Positions 26,946 through 38,534 of a DNA stretch of 64,000 nt are shown here, piece by piece. A program made the translations under genes and the position numbers. The notes under the pieces were generated by a model. It saw nothing but the letters and a program-made list of their open reading frames with translations. It did no database searches and had not been told where the DNA came from. The number at the start of each line of letters is the position of its first letter. Positions within the stretch are counted from its first letter, which is position 1. The stretch lies in assembly GCA_020632795.1 (NCBI GenBank), contig JACKEV010000006.1, positions 372,001 to 436,000 on the forward strand. The letters are read 5' to 3'. This DNA is from Alphaproteobacteria bacterium (GTDB lineage: Bacteria > Myxococcota_A > UBA796 > CAJQPC01).

Positions 26946-27928
26946 GCCCTCCCCAGGACCATGGCGACCAGCGCCATGCGCACGTAGAGGCCGTACTCGA
27001 TCTGGCGGAAGTAGGCGGCGCGGGGGTCGTCGTCGACCTCCATCGCGATCTCGCCCACCCGGGGGAAGGGGTGCATGAGGATCATGTCCTGGGGGGCGCG
27101 GGACATGGTCTCGGGGGTGATGACGTAGGAGCCGCGCACCGACTCGTACTCGGCGGGGTCGTCGAAGCGCTCCTTCTGGACGCGGGTGGCGTAGAGCACG
27201 TCGGTGTCGCCCAGGACCTCGTCCAGGCTGTGGTGCTCGGTCACCGTGACCCCCGCCTCGCGCAGCTCATCCAGGATCTCTGCGGGCATCGGCAGGATCT
27301 TGGGCGCCACCAGCCGCAGGCGCACGTCGTACATGGAGAGCAGCCGGGCCAGGCTGTGCACGGTCCGCCCGAACCGCAGGTCCCCCAGCATCGTGACGTT
27401 CAGCCCGTCGACCTCGCCCTTCTCCTCGACGATGGTGAACAGGTCCAGCAGCGCCTGGGTGGGGTGCTCACCCACGCCGTCCCCCGCGTTGATGACCGGC
27501 TTGCGGGCGTACTTCGCGGCCAGGGCCACGCTGCCTTGCTGGGGGTGGCGCAGCACCACCAGGTCCGCGTAGCTCTCCAGGGTGCGCACGGTGTCCGGCA
27601 GCGACTCGCCCTTGGCCACCGAGGAGTACCGCACCTCGTTGATGCTGATGACGCTGCCGCCCAGGCGCTCCATCGCCGCGGCGAAGCTGGAGCTGGTGCG
27701 GGTGGAGGGCTCGTAGAAGAGGTTCGCCAGGATCTTGCCCCGGCACAGGTCGAAGCTGCCGATGCGCAGCACGAGGTTCCGCATCTCGTGGGCGACCCGG
27801 AAGACGTAGGCGAGGTCCTCGCGGGAGAACTGCTTGACCGAGAGGATGTCCTGGCCCTGCCACGGGGAGGCGGCGCGGGCGTCAAAGGTGGGGTAGGCGG
27901 GCAGGGCGGTCGGGGGCAGGCTGGACAT
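26942..27928 (-). CDS. pyrB: Aspartate carbamoyltransferase catalytic chain, CAD-like
   Basis: 328 residues. Carbamoyl-phosphate site FYEPSTRTSSSF at about 71-82 and HPTQALLD at 155-162; Lys and Gly of AKGESL at about 105-110. The sequence resembles, in my memory, the ATCase domain of animal CAD (STRTSSSFAAAM, VINAGDGVGEHPTQALLD, DPRAAYFRQ, YVRMAL) more than E. coli PyrB. There is no pyrI next to it, so the enzyme is probably not regulated by a PyrI subunit. It is the first gene of the pyr run; purL lies 69 bp upstream on the same strand. Confidence 0.95.
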   Translation of the reverse strand: MSSLPPTALPAYPTFDARAASPWQGQDILSVKQFSREDLAYVFRVAHEMRNLVLRIGSFDLCRGKILANLFYEPSTRTSSSFAAAMERLGGSVISINEVRYSSVAKGESLPDTVRTLESYADLVVLRHPQQGSVALAAKYARKPVINAGDGVGEHPTQALLDLFTIVEEKGEVDGLNVTMLGDLRFGRTVHSLARLLSMYDVRLRLVAPKILPMPAEILDELREAGVTVTEHHSLDEVLGDTDVLYATRVQKERFDDPAEYESVRGSYVITPETMSRAPQDMILMHPFPRVGEIAMEVDDDPRAAYFRQIEYGLYVRMALVAMVLGRA

Positions 27929-27997
27929 GGGCGGGCTCCGGGCGAGAGGCGGCGGCGGTGTAACGCAGGCCCCGGAGCGACACCAGTGACGGTCCCG

Positions 27998-30898
27998 TCA
28001 CGCCTGGACGTGTCCCCGCCACGCCGCCTCGATCGCGGCGACGCCGAGGTCGATGATCGCGTGTCCATCGGCATCACGGACGACCAGTCTGCCGTGATCT
28101 GCGGCCTGGCCGACCCGCGTCACCGGGTGCCCCTGCATGGCCTCGGTGAACGCCTCGATCCGATCGTGGGGCACCCCCACCAGGAAGCGGGTCAGGGACT
28201 CGGAGAACAGCCGCGTACGGGGGCCCAGGGGTGTATCGCCCCGGAGCGCGACCGCGCCGAGGTCCAGCTCGGCCCCCCGGCGCCCGGCCAGGCACATCTC
28301 GGCGATGGCGACCGCGAGGCCGCCCTCGGAGAGGTCGTGGCAGGCGGAGACCAGCCCGGACCGGATCGCGGCGTGCAGGGCCTGGAAGCGGGCCCGCTGG
28401 TCGGCCGGGGGCGCGGGCGGGCGGCCCCCCTCGACGCCATGCAGCCGCAGCCAGGCCGAGCCCCCCAGCTCGTCGTCGGTGTCGCCCACCAGGAACAGCG
28501 CGCCCTCGGTGAGGTCCATCGTGACCGTGGCGTCGACGTCCTCGACGATGGCCAGGGCCGAGATGAGGATGGTGCCCGGGATGGCGTGCTTCTCGCCGTC
28601 GGCGCCGGTGTACTCGTTGTTGAGGCTGTCCTTGCCGGAGATGTAGGGCGCGCCCAGGGCCACCGCCGCGTCGTGGCAGCCCTTGGCGCAGCGGACCAGG
28701 GCGCCCAGGCGGTCGGGCAGGCGGGGGTTGCCCCAGCAGAAGTTGTCGAGCAGGGCCACCTGGTCGGGGTCTGCGCCCACGGCGACGAGGTTGCGGACCG
28801 CCTCGTCCACGGCGGCCTGGGCCATGCGGTAGGGGTCGAGGCGGCCATAGTGGGGGTTGACGCCGACCGACAGCGCGACGCCCCGGGTGGCGTCGGGGTC
28901 GGCCATCGCCGCGTCGAGGGGGCTCAGGACCACCGCGTCGCCGGGGCCGTGGTCGGCCACGCCCACGAAGGGCTTGACCACGGTGCCGCCCTGGACCTCG
29001 TGGTCGTAGCTGCGGACGACGTCCTCCTTGCTGCGGATGTCGCCGGTGGCGAGCAGGGCCAGCAGGTCGGCGCCGGGGTCGCTCCGGGGCAGGACCGGAG
29101 CGGCGGGCAGGTCCGGGGGGCTCCAGACGGCGGTGAGCCGGCGCTGGGGCAGGCCGTCGTGCAGGAAGCCCACGTCCAGATCGCCCACCACGCGCTCGCC
29201 GTGGCGCACCAGCAGCCGCCCGTTGCCGGTGAAGTGCCCCAGCACGGTGACCTCGGTGGCGTGGGCCTCGGCCAGGGCGTTCAGCCGGTCGATGTGGGCG
29301 GGGGGCACGGCCAGCACCATGCGCTCCTGGGCCTCGGACAGCCAGATCTCCCAGGGCTGGAGGCCCGGGTACTTGAGCGGCACGTCCGCGAGCTGGACCT
29401 CGGCGCCCAGGGTGCTGGCCATCTCGCCCACCGCCGAGGACAGACCGCCCGCGCCGCAGTCGGTGATGGCGGTGTAGAGGCCCTCGTCGCGGGCGGCGAG
29501 CACCACCTCCAGGGCCTGCTTCTCGTGGATGGGGTGGCCGATCTGCACCGCAGTGCCCGCGATCTGGGCGGTGGTCGTGTCCATCTCCATCGAGGAGAAG
29601 GTGGCCCCCCGCAGGCCGTCGCGGCCGGTGCGGCCCCCGAGCACCACCACCAGATCGCCCGGCTGGGGCGCGGTGCGGTGGCTGCCGCGGGGCAGGATGC
29701 CCAGGCAGCCGCAGAAGACGAGCGGGTTGGCGGTGTAGCCCGGGTCGTAGAGCACCGCCCCGCTGACCGTGGGGATGCCCATCTTGTTGCCGTAGTCGCC
29801 CACCCCGGCGATGACCCCGGCGGCCACACGGCGCGGGTGCAGGCAGCCCTCGGGCAGCTCGGCGAAGCCCATGTCCGGGGGGCCGAAGCACAGCACGTCG
29901 GTGGTGGCGATGGGCCGCGCGCTCACCCCGAGGATGTCGCGGACCACCCCGCCCACGCCGGTGTTGGCGCCGCCGAAGGGCTCCAGGGCGGAGGGGTGGT
30001 TGTGGGTCTCCACCTTGAAGGCCAGGTCAAAGCGCTCGTCGAAGCCAACGATTCCGGCGTTGTCCACGAACACCGAGCGCAGCCAGTCGCTGTGGCTGGC
30101 CCGGGTCGCGGCCTTGATGAACGTCCGGTACATCGAGTCGATGAGCACGGGCGCCGCGTCGCCCTCGGTGTAGGTGATGGCGGCCTTGAAGGTCTTGTGG
30201 ACGCAGTGCTCGGACCAGGTCTGGGCCAGCATCTCCAGCTCGAGGTCGGTGGGGTCCCGGCCGAGGTCCTGGAAGTGCGCGCGGACCGCCTGCATCTCGG
30301 GCAGATCCAGGGAGAGGCGGCGCTCGGCGCTGATGGCGAGCAGGGCGTCGTCGTCGGCATCGCGGACGGGCACGGCCTCGACGATGCCCTCGGCCTCCTC
30401 GGCGTCCACGAAGGGGGGCGGGAGCAGGCCGTCGATGGCCCAGGCCTGCACGACCTCGTTGGCCATCACGCTCCGGGCCAGGCGCTGGAGGGTGTCGTCG
30501 TCCAGGTCGCCGCGCAGGGTGTAGCGGGTGCCGGTGGCGGCGTGGGTGAGGGCGGGCCAGCCCAGGCGGTGGGCGACGTGCAGCAGGCTCTCGGCCTCGC
30601 TGTCGGTGACGCCGGGCAGGGGGGAGACCTCGACGGTGCGGGCGCCCTGGGCGGTGGGGGGCAGGGTGGCGTCGGCGGCGGGCATCCAGCGGGCGTGCTG
30701 GAGCACCGGGTCCACCAGCAGGGTGTCGACCACGCCCGCGACCCCCTGGCCGTCCAGCGCGTCCCCGCGCAGGAAGTAGAGGTCGGTGACCTCGACCTGA
30801 TCCAGGGCGATGCCCATCGTGGCGGCGCTGCGGACGAGGTCGGCGCTGCGGGCGTCGCGCTGGCCGGCGCGGGAGGTGACTTCGACGCGGACGATCAT
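27998..30898 (-). CDS. purL: Formylglycinamidine synthase, PurS-PurL fusion
   Basis: 966 residues. The first 170 residues hold two PurS-like modules (about 1-80 and 86-170), then the PurL synthetase: TWSEHCVHKTFK, the catalytic region VETHNHPSALEPFGGANTGVGG, and a second half with DCGAGGLSSAVGEM, LLDNFCWGNP and SGKDSLNNEY. The product makes FGAM from FGAR with ATP. The glutaminase is separate (purQ at 42223). The size is intermediate between the small type (about 740 residues plus PurS) and the large type (about 1300 with glutaminase). Candidate regulatory sites lie upstream at 31001. Confidence 0.94.
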   Translation of the reverse strand: MIVRVEVTSRAGQRDARSADLVRSAATMGIALDQVEVTDLYFLRGDALDGQGVAGVVDTLLVDPVLQHARWMPAADATLPPTAQGARTVEVSPLPGVTDSEAESLLHVAHRLGWPALTHAATGTRYTLRGDLDDDTLQRLARSVMANEVVQAWAIDGLLPPPFVDAEEAEGIVEAVPVRDADDDALLAISAERRLSLDLPEMQAVRAHFQDLGRDPTDLELEMLAQTWSEHCVHKTFKAAITYTEGDAAPVLIDSMYRTFIKAATRASHSDWLRSVFVDNAGIVGFDERFDLAFKVETHNHPSALEPFGGANTGVGGVVRDILGVSARPIATTDVLCFGPPDMGFAELPEGCLHPRRVAAGVIAGVGDYGNKMGIPTVSGAVLYDPGYTANPLVFCGCLGILPRGSHRTAPQPGDLVVVLGGRTGRDGLRGATFSSMEMDTTTAQIAGTAVQIGHPIHEKQALEVVLAARDEGLYTAITDCGAGGLSSAVGEMASTLGAEVQLADVPLKYPGLQPWEIWLSEAQERMVLAVPPAHIDRLNALAEAHATEVTVLGHFTGNGRLLVRHGERVVGDLDVGFLHDGLPQRRLTAVWSPPDLPAAPVLPRSDPGADLLALLATGDIRSKEDVVRSYDHEVQGGTVVKPFVGVADHGPGDAVVLSPLDAAMADPDATRGVALSVGVNPHYGRLDPYRMAQAAVDEAVRNLVAVGADPDQVALLDNFCWGNPRLPDRLGALVRCAKGCHDAAVALGAPYISGKDSLNNEYTGADGEKHAIPGTILISALAIVEDVDATVTMDLTEGALFLVGDTDDELGGSAWLRLHGVEGGRPPAPPADQRARFQALHAAIRSGLVSACHDLSEGGLAVAIAEMCLAGRRGAELDLGAVALRGDTPLGPRTRLFSESLTRFLVGVPHDRIEAFTEAMQGHPVTRVGQAADHGRLVVRDADGHAIIDLGVAAIEAAWRGHVQA

Positions 30899-31000
30899 GG
30901 GCGGCTCCGGGGTGGGGTGGCCCTCTAACCTGCGCGGGCGCGGCCGCGAGGGCTGTCACGGAGCTGCTACGACCGGTCGCGGCCGGGGCGGGGCGGGGGT

Positions 31001-31021
31001 TGATCGGTCAATGATCGGTCA
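31001..31021. promoter_or_regulatory. Direct repeat TGATCGGTCA x2, candidate operator
   Basis: TGATCGGTCA occurs at 31001-31010 and again at 31012-31021, one helical turn apart (11 bp). Each copy is nearly palindromic (TGA..CG..TCA). It sits about 100 bp above purL and 80 bp above the ProC-like gene, suitable for a dimeric repressor acting on either promoter. Confidence 0.5.
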
Positions 31022-31070
31022 TCCGCCGGAGACACCTGCGGACAGGCACGCCCCAGGGGGCCCGAGGGGC

Positions 31071-31086
31071 TGGCACGCTCCATGCT
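31071..31086 (+). promoter_or_regulatory. Candidate sigma-54 promoter of the ProC-like gene
   Basis: TGGCACGCTCCATGCT differs from the -24/-12 consensus TGGCACGNNNNTTGCW only at position 12 (A for T). It ends 15 bp before the ATG at 31102, giving a very short leader, so it is less certain than the sites at 3353 and 48333. Confidence 0.4.
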
Positions 31087-31101
31087 TCCCCCCGGGAGAC
31101 C

Positions 31102-31797
31102 ATGTTCACCGATCGACCCCTGCAGTCCTCACGCCTCGCGGTCTACGGCGGCGGCCCCCTGGTGGCCCGCCTCCTGGTCGGGCTGGGCGCAGGGCATGTG
31201 GTGGAGTGGACCCGCAGGATCGCGGGCAGCGACGCGGTGGTCCTGGAGCGGGCCGGGTCGCGCTGGCGCCTGGCCGAGCTGGGGCAGGCCGTCCTCGGCG
31301 CGGACGTCCTGATCCTGGGTCAGGGGCCGGCGAGGAGAGAGGCTGCGCCCCCGGCCCTTCAGGAGGCGCTCCGTCGGCGGCCGACCCTCGTGATCTCGCT
31401 GGTGCAGGGCGCCTCGGTGGCCGCGCTGCGCCGCTGGCTGGGCTGCGCGGTGCCGATGGTGCGGGCGGTGCCGGAGCCCACGGCGCGCAGCTTCGAGGGG
31501 GGATGCAGCGTCTTCGCCACCCCCGACGTGCACGCCACCCAGCGCCGGCTCGCCGAGCAGCTGCTCGACGCCGTGGGGTGGCCGCTGATGGTGCCCTTCG
31601 AGGAGCTGCTGGAGCCGGTCGCCGCGCTCACGGGCTGTGAGGGCGGCTGCGCGTTCCTCTTGCCGCGGGTGCTGGCCCAGCTCTCGCTCGGGCTCTCTCC
31701 GGTGCGGAAGGAGGCGCGGCTGCGGGCGATGTTTCCTGGCGGAACGCTGGGGCTGGTGGAGGCCAGCGCGGAGGAGACGCTCCGGCTCAGTGCCTGA
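31102..31797 (+). CDS. Degenerate ProC-like (pyrroline-5-carboxylate reductase-like) protein
   Basis: 231 residues, about 40 shorter than ProC. ProC-like traits are TLVISLVQGASVAALRRWLG followed by a VPMVRAVPEPTA segment (ProC usually has P.VRVMPNTPA), and a LTGCEGGCAFLLPRVLAQ segment replacing the SGSGPAY of ProC. The nucleotide-binding start is altered (LAVYGGGPLVARLL instead of GxGxMG). I infer a divergent reductase-fold protein, perhaps not a P5C reductase. It is the only right-facing gene inside the purine cluster, and its end overlaps the end of purH by 11 bp. Confidence 0.6.
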   Translation: MFTDRPLQSSRLAVYGGGPLVARLLVGLGAGHVVEWTRRIAGSDAVVLERAGSRWRLAELGQAVLGADVLILGQGPARREAAPPALQEALRRRPTLVISLVQGASVAALRRWLGCAVPMVRAVPEPTARSFEGGCSVFATPDVHATQRRLAEQLLDAVGWPLMVPFEELLEPVAALTGCEGGCAFLLPRVLAQLSLGLSPVRKEARLRAMFPGGTLGLVEASAEETLRLSA

Positions 31798-33310
31798 AGT
31801 GCCGCTGCCCCGTGAACACCATCGCGATGCCGAGCGCGTCGGCCTTCGCGATGACCTCCTCGTCCCGGATCGACCCCCCCGGCTGCACGATGGCGGTGAC
31901 GCCGGCCTCGCCGGCCGCCTCGATCCCGTCCGGGAAGGGGAAGAAGGCGTCGGAGGCCAGCACCGCCCCCGCTGAGCGCGCCCCGGCCCGCCACGCGGCG
32001 AGCCGCACGCTGTCGACCCGGTTCATCTGGCCCGCGCCCACGCCCACGGTCGCGCCGTCCTTGGCGAACAGGATGGCGTTGGACTTGACGTGCTTGCAGG
32101 CCAGCCAGGCGAACTCGAGGTCTCGGAGCTGTTCCACGGTGGGCGCCTGCTTCGTGACCACCCGCCAGGCGTCCCGATCGACCCCGGCGGTGTCCGGGCC
32201 CTGGACCAGCAGCCCGCCCAGGATTGGCCGCAACACCGGCGCCTGGGGCGGCGGGGACACGCTGGGGCGCATCACGCGGAGGTCCTCGCGACGGGCCAGC
32301 CGCCGGAGCGCCTCCGGGGTGTAGGCCGGGGCGATGATGACCTCCACGAACAGCTTGTTCCGCCCCATCACCTTCACCCAGTCGGCGTCGATGGTGCGGT
32401 TCGTGGCGATGATCGAGCCGAAGGCGCTGACCGGATCCGAGGCGAGGGCCCGCGCGAAGGCGGTCGGCAGGTCGTCGGCCACGGCCAGCCCGCAGGGGTT
32501 GGTGTGCTTGATGATGGCCACCGCCGGGCGGTCGTACGCCCAGGGCATCGGCCAGGCTGCGTCCAGGTCCACGAGGTTGTTGTAGGACAGCGCCTTGCCC
32601 TGGAGCTGCTCGAAGGGCACGGGCTGGCCCGCCCAGCGGTACCAGCGGGCCTGCTGGTGGGGGTTCTCACCGTAGCGCAGCGCTTGGACCTGCTCGGCGG
32701 CCAGGTGCACGGCGCTCTGCAGGCCCGGCCCTTCGACCTGTTCGCCCAGCCAGGTGGCGATGGCGGCGTCGTAGGCGGCGGTGTGTCGGAAGGCCTTCAG
32801 GGCGAGGCGGCGGCGCTCGCCGAGGTCAAGGCCGCCGTCCGCCAGCGCGGCCAGCACCGGCGCGTAGTCGGCGGGATCGCACAGCACGACCACCCGCTCG
32901 AAGTTCTTGGCCGCCGCCCGCAAGAGGGTGACCCCGCCGATGTCGATCTGCTCGATGGCCTCGGCCTCGGTGACGCCCTCCTTTGAGACCGTCTCCACGA
33001 AGGGGTAGAGGTTGCAGACCACCACGTCGATGGGCTGGAGGCCCTGCGCGGCCAGCTCGGCGAGGTGCTCGGACGTCGGGCGGGCCAGGATGCCGCCATG
33101 CACGGCTGGGTGGAGGGTCTTGACCCGCCCGCCCAGGATCTCCGGGGCGCCGGTCAGGGACTCGACCGAGGCGACCTCCAGGTCGGCGGCGCGCAGGCGG
33201 CGGGCGGTGCCGCCCGAGGCGACCAGGGAGACCCCCAGCCCGGCCAGGCCCGCGCCCAGCTCCTCCAGGCCGGCCTTGTCATACACGCTGAGGATGGCGA
33301 CGGTGCTCAT
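31787..33310 (-). CDS. purH: Bifunctional AICAR transformylase / IMP cyclohydrolase
   Basis: 507 residues. N-terminal IMP cyclohydrolase (LSVYDKAGLEELG, SGGTARRLR, RVKTLHPAVHGGILAR) and C-terminal AICAR transformylase with IKHTNPCGLAVA and KSNAILFAKDGATVGVGAGQ, ending SDAFFPFPDGIE and GITA region. It carries out the last two steps to IMP. The start overlaps the purN stop by 4 bp. It is the last gene of the purQABCEF-DMNH run. Confidence 0.96.
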   Translation of the reverse strand: MSTVAILSVYDKAGLEELGAGLAGLGVSLVASGGTARRLRAADLEVASVESLTGAPEILGGRVKTLHPAVHGGILARPTSEHLAELAAQGLQPIDVVVCNLYPFVETVSKEGVTEAEAIEQIDIGGVTLLRAAAKNFERVVVLCDPADYAPVLAALADGGLDLGERRRLALKAFRHTAAYDAAIATWLGEQVEGPGLQSAVHLAAEQVQALRYGENPHQQARWYRWAGQPVPFEQLQGKALSYNNLVDLDAAWPMPWAYDRPAVAIIKHTNPCGLAVADDLPTAFARALASDPVSAFGSIIATNRTIDADWVKVMGRNKLFVEVIIAPAYTPEALRRLARREDLRVMRPSVSPPPQAPVLRPILGGLLVQGPDTAGVDRDAWRVVTKQAPTVEQLRDLEFAWLACKHVKSNAILFAKDGATVGVGAGQMNRVDSVRLAAWRAGARSAGAVLASDAFFPFPDGIEAAGEAGVTAIVQPGGSIRDEEVIAKADALGIAMVFTGQRHFRH

Positions 33311-33897
33311 GAGGACTCCGCGGCGAGGCGCCGGATGACGTCGACCAGCAGCCGGTGCTCGGTGGCGTGGATGCGCGCTTCGAGCGCGTCGAGGTCGTCG
33401 TTGTGGATGGGGACGACGGCGGTGCCCAGCACGGGCCCCGCGTCGATCTCGGGGATGACCTCGTGGACCATCACCCCGGTGTGCGCGATCTCTCCGGCCT
33501 TCCAGGCCTCCAGCGCCCGCTCGATGGCGTGGGTGCCGGGGAAGGCGCCGGGCAGGGCCGGGTGCAGGTTGATGACCCGCGCCCGGACGCGGTCGAGGAA
33601 GGCGGACGAGAGGATGTGCATCCAGCCCGCCAGGACGACCAGATCGGGGGCGTAGCCGTTGATGAGGTCGGCGAGATCGGCGTCGTAGGCGAGCCGTCCG
33701 CTGCCGTCCCGCTTGTACGGGCCCAGCGGAAAGACGGCCTGCGGCACCCCGGCCCGCGCGGCCCGGGTCAGGCCGAAGGCGTCGCGCCGGTTGGAGACCA
33801 CCGCCACCACCTGCGCGGGCAGGGACCCCGCGGCGCAGGCGTCCAGGATGGCCTGGAGGTTGGAGCCGCTGCCGGAGATGAGCACGACCAGGCGCAT
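33307..33897 (-). CDS. purN: Glycinamide ribonucleotide formyltransferase
   Basis: 196 residues. Catalytic Asn110, His112 and Asp152 are in place (VINLHPALPG, then HEVIPEIDAG). The loop reads NLHPALPGAFPGTHAIE rather than the usual HPSLLP; from memory this is closer to fungal Ade8 than to E. coli PurN. Uses 10-formyl-THF to make FGAR. It shares one base with the stop of purM. Confidence 0.94.
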   Translation of the reverse strand: MRLVVLISGSGSNLQAILDACAAGSLPAQVVAVVSNRRDAFGLTRAARAGVPQAVFPLGPYKRDGSGRLAYDADLADLINGYAPDLVVLAGWMHILSSAFLDRVRARVINLHPALPGAFPGTHAIERALEAWKAGEIAHTGVMVHEVIPEIDAGPVLGTAVVPIHNDDLDALEARIHATEHRLLVDVIRRLAAESS

Positions 33898-34936
33898 CAG
33901 AGCACGACCGCCGGGCCCTCGCCGCGCGGCGTGACGCGGCCCACCACGCGGGCCTCGGCGAAGCCGGCCTCCGGGGCGGTCAAAAGCGCCATCGCCGGCT
34001 CGACCGCCGCGTCGGGCAGCACGATGAGCATGCCCAGGCCCTGGTTGAAGGCGTGGGCCATCTCCATGTCGGAGACGCCGCCGCGTTCCTGGATGAGGCG
34101 GAACAGCGGCGGCACGGTCCAGGCGTCGCGATCCAGGGTCATCGCCACGGCGGGCGGCAGGATGCGGGGCGGGTTGTCGATGAGGCCGCCGCCGGTGATG
34201 TGGGCGAGGCCGCGCACCGGTATGCCGGCGTCCAGCAGGGCCCCGACCTCGGGCAGGTAGCTGCGGTGGGGGGCCAGCAGGGCTTCGCCCAGGGGGCGGC
34301 CGAGGCCGTCGGGGGTGGCGGTGAGGTCGGCGCCCTCGAACACCCGCCGGGCCAGGGAGAAGCCGTTGGTGTGCAGCCCGGCGGAGGCCAGCCCGATGAC
34401 GACGTCCCCGGGCTCGATCTGCGCGCCGTCGATGATGCTCGCCCGGTCGACCACGCCGACGATGGTGCCCACCAGGTCGAACTCGCCGGGGGCGTAGACG
34501 CCGGGCATCTCGGCGGTCTCGCCGCCCAGCAGGGCCACCCCGGCGGCCTTGCAGGCCAGCGCCGCGCCGGTGACCACCGCCGCGACCATCTCCGGGTCCA
34601 GCTTGGAGGCGGCCACGTAGTCCATGAAGAACAGCGGCCGGGCCCCCTGCACCAGGATGTCGTTGATGCAGTGGTTGACGATGTCCTGGCCCACGGTGTC
34701 GTAGCGGCCCAGCGCCGAGGCGATCCTGGTCTTGGTGCCCACCCCGTCGGTGGAGGCGACCAGGGTAGGGGACGCCATGCCCTTGAGGTTGGAGACGTCG
34801 AACAGGCCGCCGAAGCTGCCGATCCCGCCGAGCACGGCGGGGCCGTGGGTCTCCTCGACCGCCCGCTTCATCAGGGCGACCGCGCGCGCGCCGGCGGCGA
34901 TGTCGACGCCCGCGTCCTTGTAGGTGATGCCGGACA

Positions 34937-34937
<1 letters not shown>
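33897..34937 (-). CDS. purM: AIR synthetase (FGAM cyclo-ligase)
   Basis: 346 residues from the ATG at 34937 (MSGITYKDAGVDI). Typical PurM features: ASTDGVGTKTRIA, NHCINDILVQGARPLFFMDYVAA, LLGGETAEMPGVY and LAHITGGGLIDNPPRIL. It closes FGAM to AIR with ATP. The start codon overlaps the purD stop by one base and its stop overlaps purN by one base, so purD, purM and purN are a tightly coupled trio. Confidence 0.96.
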
Positions 34938-36226
<1,289 letters not shown>

Positions 36227-36517
36227 GGAGGCTCCCAGGGATTGAGCAGGGGCGAGCAGGATGGTCGCCCCTCCGGCGCGGGTCCGACTCCAAGATCGCG
36301 GAGGATCCGTCCCGCCGATATTGGGGGAGCCCGTCCAGGACTCCCTGAACTCGGTCGTCCCGGATGGACGACCTTGATCCGCCGAGTTGCCAGCGCGTGA
36401 ACCAGGACTTGACGTTGACTCCCATTTTCCCGGAGATTCGACTATCAGTGAGCCGGGACGGAGCCTTCGTAATCTTGGGCCCTCCAGCCCGGGTCCGGAT
36501 GGACGACATCCTCTGCA
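36227..36517 (-). promoter_or_regulatory. 291-bp purF-purD intergenic region with hairpin and 13-bp repeats
   Basis: It contains GGTCGTCC-CGGAT-GGACGACC at 36353-36373, a perfect 8-bp stem with a 5-base loop, and the direct repeat CCGGATGGACGAC at 36360-36372 and 36495-36507; the first repeat forms one arm of the hairpin. The base composition is visibly less GC-rich than the genes. No U-run follows, so it is not an ordinary terminator. A purD promoter, attenuator or operator is likely; I do not recognise a known purine riboswitch. Confidence 0.5.
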
Positions 36518-38020
<1,503 letters not shown>

Positions 38021-38029
38021 CGTGGCGGG

Positions 38030-38521
38030 TCAGCCTTCGGCCTGCTCGGCGAGCAGGGCCTTGTCGTCCGCCTCGAGCCTGCGCTGGTTGGCGAGGTGGA
38101 GCGCAGCCACGGCCTGCCGGATGGCCGGATCGGTCACCCCGAAGACCTTGGCCGCCGCCAGGGCCGCGCCCTTGGGGTCGAGCACGGTCAGGGGGGCGAC
38201 GCCCGAGGGCATGCGCAGGCTGGAGAAGATGTCGCCGCCTGAGAACTTCGAGGAGTAGGGGGGGCAGGCGATGACCGGAGCGAGCACGTAGGCGTCGACG
38301 AAGGCGCTGAGCGCGTTGGACCGGCCGGCGATGGTGACGTAGACCTTGGGGCGGCTGTCGGCCTCGTAGGCGTCCAGCAGGCCCATCAGGTAGACCGGCA
38401 CCTTGTGGGCCGAGCAGACCCGCAGCTCGCTGTCGATGCCCAGGGCGGCGAGCGCGTCGGCCACTGCCTGGCCGTGCTCGAGGTCCGAGCGGGACCCCAT
38501 CAGGATCGGGACGAAGGCCAT
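38030..38521 (-). CDS. purE: AIR carboxylase, class II PurE
   Basis: 163 residues. The motifs fit class II AIR carboxylases (as in the C-terminal domain of animal PAICS and Treponema PurE), not the N5-CAIR mutase class: SAHK at 37-40, AGRSN at 65-69, CPP at 86-88 and SSLRMPSG at 100-107, with TVLDPKGAALAAAKVFG after that. It should carboxylate AIR with CO2 directly. There is no purK in the window, which agrees. The gene lies 13 bp below purC, matching the SAICAR synthetase-AIR carboxylase order in PAICS. Confidence 0.9.
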   Translation of the reverse strand: MAFVPILMGSRSDLEHGQAVADALAALGIDSELRVCSAHKVPVYLMGLLDAYEADSRPKVYVTIAGRSNALSAFVDAYVLAPVIACPPYSSKFSGGDIFSSLRMPSGVAPLTVLDPKGAALAAAKVFGVTDPAIRQAVAALHLANQRRLEADDKALLAEQAEG

Positions 38522-38534
38522 GTTGTCTCCGGAG

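Larger units (their letters stand above)
30899..31101. other. 203-bp divergent intergenic region purL / ProC-like gene
   Basis: Holds the direct repeat at 31001-31021 and a sigma-54-like site at 31071-31086. I see no clear purL promoter; the purL start has a GGAG-like sequence near it. No RNA gene is visible. Confidence 0.6.
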
